The notes under the pieces are model-generated. The model made no database searches, had not been told where the DNA came from, and worked only from the letters and a program-made list of their open reading frames with translations. From NCBI GenBank assembly GCA_963756495.1, contig CAVWNS010000014.1, forward strand, positions 310,001 to 374,000: 64,000 nucleotides of DNA, written 5' to 3'. Shown here in pieces: positions 47,214-55,346 of this stretch. Within the stretch, counting starts at the first letter, position 1. The number at the start of each line of letters is the position of its first letter. The DNA is from DATFDN01 sp963756495 (GTDB lineage: Bacteria > Pseudomonadota > Alphaproteobacteria > Acetobacterales > Acetobacteraceae). A program made the translations under genes and the position numbers.

Positions 47214-47278
47214 AGAGAAGGCAACATCGCACCCCTCGCCGCCGCATGCGGCGGGCGCTGCACGAGGGAGCCGGATAT

Positions 47279-47974
47279 ATGGGCATCACACGTCTCGCCG
47301 CCGCGTTGCTGCTGCTGAGCGCCGGTGCGGCGTCGGCCGAGGGAGCACGACACCCGGTGGTGCTGGAGCTGTTCACCTCGGAGGGCTGTTCGTCCTGCCC
47401 GCCCGCCGATGCGCTGCTGACCGAACTGGCGGCCCGCCCCGACCTGCTGCCGCTCGCCTTCCACGTCACCTATTGGAACGCGCTCGGTTGGCGGGACCCG
47501 TTTTCACTTGAAGCCGCCACCGCGCGGCAGCGTGCCTATGCTGTGACGCTGGGCGAGGACACGGTCTACACGCCTGAACTGGTGGTGAATGGTCGGCGCG
47601 CCGTGGTCGGCTCCGACCGCGCGGCCGTCGCGGCTGCGCTGGAGTCCGCGTCACGCGATGCGCTCGCCACGCTGCACCTGCGCCGGGGCCAGGCCGGCCT
47701 CGCGGTGGAGGCCGGGGCCGGAGCGGGGTCCGGCACAATCTGGCTGGTCGGCTTCGATCGGCAGCATCGGACCGCGATCGGGCGCGGCGAGAACAGCGGC
47801 CGCACCCTGCTGGAAACCAATATCGTCCGCGCCCTACGGCCGGTCGGCACCTGGTCCGGCACGGCGCTCCGCCTGCTGGTCGAGGCGCCGGCGGGCGAGG
47901 AGGTCGCGGCGCTGCTGCAAGCGCCCGACGGGCGCATCCTGGACGTTGCGCCGCTGGAAGAGGCTGGCACATGA
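47279..47974 (+). CDS. DUF1223 thioredoxin-like exported protein
   Basis: A 231-residue exported protein with a signal peptide (MGITRLAAALLLLSAGAASA) and a thioredoxin-like fold. ELFTSEGCSSCPPADALL carries a CxxC at residues 37 and 40, and YWNALGWRDPF and TVYTPELVVNGRRAVVG are family blocks. DUF1223 proteins are probable periplasmic redox proteins of unknown partner. It is the first gene after the candidate sigmaF promoter, and its last bases overlap the next start by ATGA. Confidence 0.88.
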   Translation: MGITRLAAALLLLSAGAASAEGARHPVVLELFTSEGCSSCPPADALLTELAARPDLLPLAFHVTYWNALGWRDPFSLEAATARQRAYAVTLGEDTVYTPELVVNGRRAVVGSDRAAVAAALESASRDALATLHLRRGQAGLAVEAGAGAGSGTIWLVGFDRQHRTAIGRGENSGRTLLETNIVRALRPVGTWSGTALRLLVEAPAGEEVAALLQAPDGRILDVAPLEEAGT

Positions 47975-48747
47975 CCGCCGTCCCGCGACGCGGCGTGCTG
48001 GGCGCCTCGCTGCTGCTCGCCCTTGCCGCGCCGGCCGCCCGCGCCGCGGCCGCAGATGCCCCGCCCGACATTGCCGTGGCCTGCGAGCCGCCTCTTGCGC
48101 CGCTGCTGCGGGCCGTCGCCGCGCAGTTCCGCACCCACACCGGCGTCCGGGTCGCTGTCCTGACAGCCCCCGCCATGCTGATCCTCGCCCAGGTCGAGCG
48201 GCAAACGCGCACCGACCTGCTGGTCCTGCCGTCCGAGGCAATGGATGCGGCATCCCGCAAGGGCCTGGTGCAGCCGGCCACGCGCCGGCAACTCGGGCGC
48301 AACCCGCTGGTCTTCGCCGCGCTGGCCGGTACCGGCGAGGTCCAAGCGGACTCGGCCGCGCTGCTGCGTCAGCTCGGCAACGGGCGCCTGGCCGCCACCG
48401 ACCCGACCCCGGCCGCCACGTTCGACGGCCTGGCAGCGCTCGACCGGCTCGGGCTGCTGACGCCGCTCGCCGGACGGGTGATCGGCGCCGCCAACACCGG
48501 CGACGTGGCGTTCCTGATCAGGACCGGGGCGGCGCGGTTCGGCCTGCTGCCGCTGACCGAGGTGCGGGCCGATCCCGCCCTGAGCGTGGCGCTGGCCGCC
48601 GATCCCGCCCGCCTGCCGCCCATTCCTTGCGCCGCCGCGCTAAGCCGCGGAGCAGAAAGTCCGCGCGCCCGTGACTTCCTCGACTTCCTCGTCGCGCCGG
48701 AGGCCGCGTCGCATCTGCGCGCCGCCGGGCTGGAGGCTCCCGCATGA
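47971..48747 (+). CDS. ModA/PstS-like extracytoplasmic solute-binding protein
   Basis: A 258-residue exported protein (Ala-rich signal ending ARAAAADA) of the substrate-binding type II fold. The order DIAVACEPPLAPLLRAVAAQFRTHTGVRV, QTRTDLLVLPS, and ARFGLLPLTEV resembles molybdate or sulfate binders. No permease or ATPase gene is near, so it may act as a sensor or donor for its operon partners. It overlaps both neighbours by ATGA. Confidence 0.75.
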   Translation: MTAVPRRGVLGASLLLALAAPAARAAAADAPPDIAVACEPPLAPLLRAVAAQFRTHTGVRVAVLTAPAMLILAQVERQTRTDLLVLPSEAMDAASRKGLVQPATRRQLGRNPLVFAALAGTGEVQADSAALLRQLGNGRLAATDPTPAATFDGLAALDRLGLLTPLAGRVIGAANTGDVAFLIRTGAARFGLLPLTEVRADPALSVALAADPARLPPIPCAAALSRGAESPRARDFLDFLVAPEAASHLRAAGLEAPA

Positions 48748-49439
48748 TCGACCCGAACGCGGCGCGCGACGTCCAGCGCCATCCCGCCCTGCGCCGGATC
48801 GCCCATTGGCTGATGGCGGCGGCGATCCTGCTGCTGCTCGGCAGCGGCTGGCGGATCTATAACGCCTCTCCGATCCTGCCCTTCCGCTTCCCGGAGGCGA
48901 TTACCTTGGGCGGCGCGCCGGCCATCTCGTTGGTCTGGCACAACGATCCAGGCGTCGCCAACGCCATCGCCTGGCATCTCGCCGCGATCTGGCTGCTGGC
49001 GGCGAGCTTCGCCCTCTATCTCGCGCACGGCCTGCTCTCCGGCCATTTCCGGCGCGACTTCCTGCCGCTGCGTCCGCGCGATTTCCTGCGCGACTTCACC
49101 GCTGCCGCCCGGCTGCGCCTCGATCACCGATTGGGCGAGTACAACGCGGTGCAGAAGGCGTTCTACTGGGGCGTGATGCTCTGCGTGGCGATGATGCTGG
49201 TCTCCGGCTTGGCGATCTGGAAGCCGGTGCAGCTTGCCCCGCTCACCGCACTGCTCGGGGGGTTCCAGGGCGCGCGCCTCGTCCACTTCCTGTTCATGGC
49301 GGCGATCGCCGGCTTCCTGCTGGTGCATGTGGCGCTGGTGGCGATCGTGCCGAAGACGCTGGTCGCCATGGTGATCGGCCGCGCCTCGGTCCCGGCGCAC
49401 GACGCGCCTGCCCTCATGCCGAAGGTCGCCGAGAGATGA
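48744..49439 (+). CDS. cytochrome b (b561/Ni-hydrogenase-type) membrane subunit
   Basis: A 231-residue membrane protein with four main hydrophobic helices. Histidines that could bind haem are in RRIAHWLMAAAILLLLG, ANAIAWHLAAIWLLA, LYLAHGLLSGHF and VHFLFMAAIAGFLLVHVALV. This is the pattern of di-haem cytochrome b subunits serving formate dehydrogenase, hydrogenase or YedY-like enzymes. As it overlaps the molybdoenzyme gene by ATGA, it most likely links that enzyme to quinone. Confidence 0.85.
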   Translation: MIDPNAARDVQRHPALRRIAHWLMAAAILLLLGSGWRIYNASPILPFRFPEAITLGGAPAISLVWHNDPGVANAIAWHLAAIWLLAASFALYLAHGLLSGHFRRDFLPLRPRDFLRDFTAAARLRLDHRLGEYNAVQKAFYWGVMLCVAMMLVSGLAIWKPVQLAPLTALLGGFQGARLVHFLFMAAIAGFLLVHVALVAIVPKTLVAMVIGRASVPAHDAPALMPKVAER

Positions 49440-50140
49440 ACCCTCATCGACGCCCCCTGCTGCGCGGCGGCCTGAGCCTCGGCGCGCTCACCCTGCTGAC
49501 CGGCTGCGACGTCAGCGACGACGAGTCCGTGCAGCGGGCGCTGGCCGCCGTGTCGCGCTGGAACGACCGCGTGCAGGCAGCGCTATTCGGGCCCGCCCGC
49601 CTCGCCCCCACCTTCCCTGAGCGTCTGGCGGTGCGCGATTTCCGCTACAACGCCTGGTACCCGCCGGACAAGGCGCCCCGCCTCGACCCGGCGATCTATC
49701 GGCTGGGGCTCGCCGGCCTGATTGCCGACAAGCGCCCCTGGACGGTCGATCAACTCTACGCCTTGCCGCAGGAGAGCCAGATCACGCGGCATGTCTGCGT
49801 CGAGGGCTGGAGCATGATCGGCAAGTGGACCGGCACGCCGCTGCGCACCTTCCTCGCGCGCGTCGGCGCCGACACGAGCGCGAAATATGTCGGGTTCGTC
49901 TGCGCGGACGGCTATTACGAGGGCATTGACATGCCGACCGCCCTGCATCCGCAAACGATCATGGCATTTCGATTGTCAGACGAGATACTGCCCACCAAGT
50001 ACGGGTATCCGTTCAAGGTGCGCATGCCCACGAAACTCGGATTCAAGAACCCGAAATGGGTGACCGCGATCTACGTGGCGAACCGCCAGCCTGGCGGGTT
50101 CTGGACCGATCGCGGCTACAACTGGTTCAGCGGGATCTGA
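49436..50140 (+). CDS. molybdopterin-dependent oxidoreductase, sulfite oxidase/YedY fold
   Basis: Exported mononuclear Mo enzyme of 234 residues. The N-terminus has a twin-arginine pattern (HRRPLLRGGLSLGALTLLTGC) ending in a lipobox-like LTGC at Cys24, so a lipid-anchored Tat substrate is possible. The molybdenum-binding cysteine is C121 in RHVCVEGWSMIGKWTG, and KYGYPFKVRMPTKLGFKNPKWV is the family C-terminal region. It differs from MsrP in size and in having a cytochrome b partner gene of another type. The substrate is unknown. Confidence 0.85.
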   Translation: MNPHRRPLLRGGLSLGALTLLTGCDVSDDESVQRALAAVSRWNDRVQAALFGPARLAPTFPERLAVRDFRYNAWYPPDKAPRLDPAIYRLGLAGLIADKRPWTVDQLYALPQESQITRHVCVEGWSMIGKWTGTPLRTFLARVGADTSAKYVGFVCADGYYEGIDMPTALHPQTIMAFRLSDEILPTKYGYPFKVRMPTKLGFKNPKWVTAIYVANRQPGGFWTDRGYNWFSGI

Positions 50141-50142
50141 CG

Positions 50143-50910
50143 GTGCGTGCGCGCCGGGAGGTCTGTGCCGTCGCCGTCATGGCGAAGGCGCCCCAGCCGG
50201 GGCACTGCAAGACGCGGCTCTCCCCCCCGCTTACGCCCGAGGGGTGCGCCGCCCTGAGCGCCGCCTTCCTGCGCGACATTACCGACAACATCGCGCTCGC
50301 CGCACGGGAAGCGCCGATCCAGGGCTGCATCGCCTATGCCCCCGCCGGGCTCGAAATGCTGTTCGCGGGCCACCTGGCGCCGGGTACCGGCCTGGTGCTC
50401 GCCGATGGCAGCCCGGACATGCCGGCCGGCGTTGCGGGGTTCGGCCGCTGCCTGCTGCACGCTGTCCAGTCTCTGCTAACCCAGGGCTACGGGGCCGCCT
50501 GCGTGCTCAATGCCGACAGCCCGACCCTGCCGACCTCGCAGCTGCGCCAGGCGGCCCAGCTGCTGTCTGCTCCGGGCGACCGCGCCGTGCTCGGCCCGGC
50601 CGAGGACGGCGGCTACTACCTTCTCGGGCTCAAGGCGCCGCACATCGCGATGTTCGCGGACATCGCCTGGAGCACCAAGACGGTTGCCGAGCAGACACGC
50701 GCCAGGGCGCGCTCGATCGGCCTCGATCTGATGGAACTTGAGGCTTGGTACGACGTGGACGATCACGCCGATCTGCGCCGCCTCCTGGCCGAGATCGACA
50801 GCGGCGTATCCGGCCCGCTCGCCCCCCGTCATGCTCCGTATCCCGCTCCCGCGACCGCCGCCTGCGCCGAACGGCTCGGGCTGCGTCAGCTCGTGGATGG
50901 GACGGCGTGA
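50143..50910 (+). CDS. TIGR04282/DUF2064-family glycosyltransferase (nucleotidyltransferase fold)
   Basis: A 255-residue GT-A-like protein. The start GTG 50143 fits the reading and the 2-bp gap after the previous stop. Motifs: VAVMAKAPQPGHCKTRLSPPL (nucleotide binding), CVLNADSPTLPTSQL (metal Asp), and GPAEDGGYYLLGLK. The database family name refers to arsenosugar biosynthesis, but no arsenic gene is here. It overlaps the next gene by GTGA. The donor and acceptor are unknown. Confidence 0.82.
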   Translation: MRARREVCAVAVMAKAPQPGHCKTRLSPPLTPEGCAALSAAFLRDITDNIALAAREAPIQGCIAYAPAGLEMLFAGHLAPGTGLVLADGSPDMPAGVAGFGRCLLHAVQSLLTQGYGAACVLNADSPTLPTSQLRQAAQLLSAPGDRAVLGPAEDGGYYLLGLKAPHIAMFADIAWSTKTVAEQTRARARSIGLDLMELEAWYDVDDHADLRRLLAEIDSGVSGPLAPRHAPYPAPATAACAERLGLRQLVDGTA

Positions 50911-52283
50911 CGGCGCGATCCGGCACGCCGCACGCTAGTCTTCGCTTGGCCGGGTTGGGCGGCGTGCTGCTCGCGCTGACCCTGGCCGGCTTGGCGCTGC
51001 ACGTGCCGGGCGCCGACAGCGTGGGCTCCGTCGCGCGCACCAACGTTTTCGTGGCGATCATGGCCGTCGCCGGGCTGGCCTATCTCGCCGCCATCCGGCT
51101 GGTGCTGCGCGCGCCGGCGCAGCCTGGCGCGGTCTGGCTGGTGCTCGCCATTGCGATCGGCCTGCGTGGGGTGGCGCTGGCCGCCCCGCCCTTCCTCTCC
51201 AGCGACCTCTATCGCTACGTCTGGGACGGGCGGGTGCAGCTCGCCGGCATCAACCCGTACCGCTTCGTCCCGGCCGACCCGGCGCTGGCGGCGTTGCGCG
51301 ACGCGGCGATCTACCCGCGCGTCAACCGCGCCGGTTACGCCCTCACCATCTATCCGCCGGTGGCGCAACTCGTCTTCGCCGCGATCGCCAAGGTGAGCCA
51401 GACGGCGTTTGCGGCCAAAGCGGCAATGGTGCTGTTCGAGGCGCTGGCCGCCGCCTGCCTCCTGCGCCTGCTGGCGATCGCGCGGCTGCCGCCGGCGCGG
51501 CTGCTGATCTACGCCTGGAACCCGCTCGCGGTCTGGAGCTTCGCCGGCAATGGCCATGTCGATGCGGTGGCGATCGGCTTCGCGGCGGCGGCCTTGCTGG
51601 CCAGCGTCGCGCGGCGGGACGGCTGGGCGGGTGCGGCGCTCGGCGCGGCCGTCGCGGTGAAGTTCCTGCCCCTGGCGATCGCCCCGGCACTGTGGCGCCG
51701 CTGGGACTGGCGCGCGCCCGCCGCATGCATCGCGGTGATCGCCTGTGGCTATCTGTGGTACGCCGGCGCGGGTTGGCGCGTGCTCGGCTTCCTGCCCGGC
51801 TATGCGGGCGAGGAGGGAATCGGGCCGGGCGGCAACGGTGCCTGGCTGCTGGCCGGGCTGGGCGAGGTCTTCGTTCTGCCACGCTGGGCCAGTCCACTCT
51901 ATCTGGCGCTAGCCGCCTTCCTCCTGCTCGCTCTCGGGCTGCGCATCGCTCTGCGGAGCCGCCCCGCGCACGACCCGGCCCGTGACGCCGTGCGCACCTG
52001 CGGGGCCGCCGGCATTCTCGCTTCTGGCCTCACCGTGGCGATCAGCCCGCACTATTCGTGGTACTTCGCGTGGCTGGCCATGCCGGCCTGCCTCTGCCCG
52101 ATCCGCAGCGTGATCTATCTCGGCGTCGCGCCGCTGCTGCTCGACCTCGACCCCCTGCACGAGAGATTCGTCTGGCCCTCGCTGGTCTATGTGCCCGCCC
52201 TGATCCTCGCGTTCCTGGACCTGCGTCGCCGCGCGACCGGCCGGACCTTCGCCGCCCCACGCATCGTCGGAGAAAGCTCCTGA
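50907..52283 (+). CDS. polytopic glycosyltransferase (DUF2029/GT87-like mannosyltransferase type)
   Basis: A 458-residue integral membrane protein with about eleven helices. The first periplasmic loop contains SSDLYRYVWDGRVQLAGINPYRF, with acidic residues typical of GT-C enzymes, followed by NRAGYALTIYPPVAQLVF and AWNPLAVWSFAGNGHVDAV. Such enzymes use polyprenyl-phosphate sugars. GTG 50907 overlaps the previous TGA, and its own TGA overlaps the next ATG (TGATG). It may use the product of the GT2-like gene at the end of the operon. Confidence 0.82.
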   Translation: MTARSGTPHASLRLAGLGGVLLALTLAGLALHVPGADSVGSVARTNVFVAIMAVAGLAYLAAIRLVLRAPAQPGAVWLVLAIAIGLRGVALAAPPFLSSDLYRYVWDGRVQLAGINPYRFVPADPALAALRDAAIYPRVNRAGYALTIYPPVAQLVFAAIAKVSQTAFAAKAAMVLFEALAAACLLRLLAIARLPPARLLIYAWNPLAVWSFAGNGHVDAVAIGFAAAALLASVARRDGWAGAALGAAVAVKFLPLAIAPALWRRWDWRAPAACIAVIACGYLWYAGAGWRVLGFLPGYAGEEGIGPGGNGAWLLAGLGEVFVLPRWASPLYLALAAFLLLALGLRIALRSRPAHDPARDAVRTCGAAGILASGLTVAISPHYSWYFAWLAMPACLCPIRSVIYLGVAPLLLDLDPLHERFVWPSLVYVPALILAFLDLRRRATGRTFAAPRIVGESS

Positions 52284-53347
52284 TGTCAGCGACACAAAGC
52301 GCCGCCGCCTTGCGTGATCCGCGCCGCTACTTCGAAGCGGTCGGCCCGGCTCGCACTGCGGCCGCCACCGCTCCGCCGGTCTGCCTCTATCTGGAGGTCA
52401 CCAACCGCTGCAACCTGCTCTGCGAGACCTGTCCGCGCACCTTCGAGGCGCTCGAGCCGCCGGCGGACATGGACTGGGCGCTGTTCACCCGCATCGTCGA
52501 TCAGGTGCCCGATATCGCCCGCGTGGTGCTGCACGGCGTCGGCGAGCCGATGCTGGTACGCGACCTGCCGCGCATGATCCGCTACCTGAAGGACCGCGGC
52601 AGCTACGTGCTGTTCAACACCAATGGGACGCTGCTGCGCCCCGCCCGGTTCCAGGAGTTGATCGACACCGGGCTCGACGAGCTGAGGGTCTCGCTCGACG
52701 CCGCGGACGCCAAGACCTACCAGCAGGTGCGCGGCAAGGATTTCTTCGACCGCATCGTGCGGAACGTGGGCAAGCTGATCGAGTATCAGGCCCGCGTCGG
52801 CGCGGCGACTCCCCGCGTCACGCTCTGGCTCACCGGTCTCAAGGAGACCGTGCAGCAGCTGCCCGATTTCGTTCGCCTGTCCGCGCGGATGGGCGTGCGC
52901 GAGGTCCACCTGCAACGCCTGGTGTTCGACGAGGCCGGGTTCGGCATGGCGCGGGGCGAGCACTCGCTGTTCGAGCAGACCCGAGCGGAGGAGCAGGCGG
53001 CCATCGAGGCGGCGCAGGCGATCGGCGTTGCGCTCGGCGTGACGCTGGACGCCTCGGGCGCCACCGAGCCGGGCTTGAGCCTGAAGAAGCAGGAGACCGA
53101 CCAGCCCTGGTCCACCTGCCGCCGGCCGTGGTCGCTGATGTACTTCACCGCGCACGGCCGCGCGCTGCCCTGCTGCATCGCCCCATTCTCGGCGCGCGGC
53201 TACGACAGCTACACCCTGGGCGATGCGACGCAGCAGACATTGCGCGAGATCTGGAACAGCCCGGCCTATCAGGACTTCCGGGAGTCGCTGCTCAGCGACG
53301 CGCCGCCCCGGCCGTGTCAGAATTGCGGCCTGCGCTGGAGCCTGTGA
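52283..53347 (+). CDS. radical SAM protein with SPASM-type C-terminus
   Basis: A 354-residue iron-sulfur enzyme. C43-x3-C47-x2-C50 (NRCNLLCETC) binds the SAM cluster. GEPMLVRDLPRMIRYLK and LRVSLDAADAKTYQQVRG are core blocks of the MoaA/PqqE/NirJ type. Extra cysteines at the C-terminus (STCRRPW, LPCCIAPF, RPCQNCGL) make a probable auxiliary cluster. It has no export signal, so it acts in the cytoplasm. The substrate (peptide, lipid or sugar) is unknown. Confidence 0.88.
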   Translation: MSATQSAAALRDPRRYFEAVGPARTAAATAPPVCLYLEVTNRCNLLCETCPRTFEALEPPADMDWALFTRIVDQVPDIARVVLHGVGEPMLVRDLPRMIRYLKDRGSYVLFNTNGTLLRPARFQELIDTGLDELRVSLDAADAKTYQQVRGKDFFDRIVRNVGKLIEYQARVGAATPRVTLWLTGLKETVQQLPDFVRLSARMGVREVHLQRLVFDEAGFGMARGEHSLFEQTRAEEQAAIEAAQAIGVALGVTLDASGATEPGLSLKKQETDQPWSTCRRPWSLMYFTAHGRALPCCIAPFSARGYDSYTLGDATQQTLREIWNSPAYQDFRESLLSDAPPRPCQNCGLRWSL

Positions 53348-54066
53348 TGCCGGCCCGGGTCGCTGCTGTCATCCCGGTGCTGAACGAGGCCGGCGCGATC
53401 GGCCCCACGGTCCGCGGCCTGCCGCGCGAAACGGTCGGCACCGTCATCGTCGTCGATGGCGGCAGCCGCGACGATACGATCGAGGAGGCGCGGGCGACCG
53501 GCGCGGAGGTCGTCGTGGAGCTTCGGCGCGGCTACGGCCAGGCCTGCGCAACCGGGGCGGCGCAGGCCCGCGCGCGCGGCGCCGAGGTGGTCCTGTTCCT
53601 CGATGGCGACGGCGCGGACGCGGGCGAGGAGGCCGGCCGGATCGTCGGCCCGGTGCTCGATGGCGGCGCCGACTTCGTCCTCGCCTCGCGCACCCAGGGC
53701 CGCCGCGAGCCCGGCAGCATGGCCCTCCATCAGGTTGTGGCCGGCCTGCTGGTCGGCCGCGCCATCGGTTGGCTCAGCGGTGTGCGCTACAGCGACATGT
53801 GCGCCTTTCGCGCGATCCGCCTTGATCGGCTGGAGCAGCTCGGCATGCGCGAGATGACCTATGGCTGGAACCTCGAGATGCAGATGCGCGCGGCGCGGGC
53901 CGGGCTGCGGATTTGCGAGGTGCCGCTGCCTTACCGACGCCGCGTGGCCGGCCGCTCGAAGGTCGCGGGCAATCTGCGGGGCACGGTGAGGGCGGGGACG
54001 AGAATTGTCGCGACTCTCCTGCGCGTGGCGTCCGAGGGACGACCGATCTCCCCGTCCAAATTCTAG
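53347..54066 (+). CDS. family 2 glycosyltransferase
   Basis: A 239-residue soluble GT-A transferase like dolichyl/polyprenyl-phosphate sugar synthases. VAAVIPVLNEAGAIGPTV and VVDGGSRDDTIEEA bind the nucleotide, VVLFLDGDGADAGEEA holds the metal DxD, and PLPYRRRVAGRSKVAGN is the C-terminal acceptor region. It overlaps the radical SAM gene by TGATG and ends the operon; the convergent MFS gene ends 5 bp on. Confidence 0.88.
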   Translation: MPARVAAVIPVLNEAGAIGPTVRGLPRETVGTVIVVDGGSRDDTIEEARATGAEVVVELRRGYGQACATGAAQARARGAEVVLFLDGDGADAGEEAGRIVGPVLDGGADFVLASRTQGRREPGSMALHQVVAGLLVGRAIGWLSGVRYSDMCAFRAIRLDRLEQLGMREMTYGWNLEMQMRAARAGLRICEVPLPYRRRVAGRSKVAGNLRGTVRAGTRIVATLLRVASEGRPISPSKF

Positions 54067-54071
54067 CGAGA

Positions 54072-55301
54072 TCAGCCGGTCGCGGACACCATCGCTGCCG
54101 GGCGGCGTGCCAGCAGCGCTCCGACGATCAGCAGGTTCGCGAGATTGAACCCGATGCCGACCGCGAAAGCCGGCGCGTAGAAGCCGAACCGGTCGTAGAT
54201 GGCGCCCGCCAGCCATCCGCCCGTGGCCATGCCCAGCAGGCCGGCGAACATCACGACCGGCACGCGCCAGCCCGCTTCGGCGGCCGGGAACAGGTCGCGC
54301 ACGGCAAGCACGTAGGCTGGCGCGAGGCCGGCGAAGCCGAGGCCGAACAGGGCGGAGACGGTAAACAGCCCGGCCTCGTTCTGCGTCAGCAGAAAGCCGC
54401 TCATCGCGGTTGCCTGCGCGGCCGAGGCCAGGATGATCGTGCGCAGCCCACCCACCCGGTCCGACAGCCAGCCCCAGAACTGGCGGGCGAAAAACGCGGT
54501 GCCCAGCAGCAGCGCCAGCATCGCCGCCCCGCGCTCGGCGCCGATGCCGAGGTCGCTGCACAGCGCGACGAGATGGCCCATCGGCATCGACATGGTCACG
54601 CAGCAGCAGAAGATCGCTGCCGCCAACATCCCCAGCACGAGGTTGGGCGCCATGCCGAGCACGGGCGCGCCGGCACGCGGGCCGACATGGGCGTGCGTGA
54701 CAGGCGGCTTCGGCGGCTGGCGCAGGAAGATCACCGCGAGCGGCAGGATGCACGTCGCGACCAGCCCGCCGAACCCCGCCATCGTCCAGCGCCAGCCGTA
54801 GCGCTCGATCGCCAGCGTGAACAAGGTCGGCCACACCGCGCCGGCGACATATTGGCCGGACGATATGAAGGCGATCGCCGAGCCGCGCCGGTGGTCGAAC
54901 CAGCGGCTGACATAGGTGACGAGCGGCGAGAACATGCAGGACGCGCCGAACAGCCCGACCAGGAATAACTGGGCCGCATAAAGGCGCGCCAGCCCGCCCG
55001 AGGAGGCGACGCTCAGTCCGATGGCGATCATCGCCGCGCCGAACATGACCACGGCACGCACGCCGACCTTTTCGGCGACCCACCCCATCATGATGCCGCC
55101 GAAGCCCGAGCCGATGTAGAGCAGCGAACCGGCCAAGGCCGGCGCTTCGCGCGCGGTGCCCAGATCAGCCGCGATCGGCTTCAGCGCGACCATCGTGATG
55201 AGCGGCGCGCCGTAGGAGACGGCGAGTATGCACAATACCGCCGTCGCCACGACCCAGGAGGCGCGTGTCTCGACCGTTCGTTCCCACGCGCTCGGTTGCA
55301 T
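54072..55301 (-). CDS. MFS transporter, OFA (oxalate/formate antiporter-like) family
   Basis: A twelve-helix transporter of 409 residues. The pattern SYGAPLITMVALKPIAADLG, LLYIGSGFGGIMMGWVAEKVGVRAVVMFG (motif A), SRWFDHRRGSAIAFISSGQYV, and GWLSDRVGGLRTIIL is that of OFA/MCT-type carriers of monocarboxylates. ATG 55301 is used; a TTG one codon earlier is less likely. Formate or oxalate transport would fit the formate dehydrogenase at the other end of the window, but this is speculative. Confidence 0.85.
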   Translation of the reverse strand: MQPSAWERTVETRASWVVATAVLCILAVSYGAPLITMVALKPIAADLGTAREAPALAGSLLYIGSGFGGIMMGWVAEKVGVRAVVMFGAAMIAIGLSVASSGGLARLYAAQLFLVGLFGASCMFSPLVTYVSRWFDHRRGSAIAFISSGQYVAGAVWPTLFTLAIERYGWRWTMAGFGGLVATCILPLAVIFLRQPPKPPVTHAHVGPRAGAPVLGMAPNLVLGMLAAAIFCCCVTMSMPMGHLVALCSDLGIGAERGAAMLALLLGTAFFARQFWGWLSDRVGGLRTIILASAAQATAMSGFLLTQNEAGLFTVSALFGLGFAGLAPAYVLAVRDLFPAAEAGWRVPVVMFAGLLGMATGGWLAGAIYDRFGFYAPAFAVGIGFNLANLLIVGALLARRPAAMVSATG

Positions 55302-55346
55302 CAAATCCAGCTCCTTCAGCCCGGCATTGCTTCGCCGGCGGCGGAC

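Noticed and set aside
46235..47278. Long N-terminal extension of the DUF1223 gene
   Set aside because: It runs antisense through the sigma and NrsF genes and is Arg/Pro/Ala-rich. The ATG at 47279 is followed by a normal signal peptide.
50143..50910. Arsenosugar biosynthesis
   Set aside because: Only the family name suggests it. There is no ArsM or arsenic resistance gene, and the radical SAM protein is of the SPASM type rather than ArsS-like.
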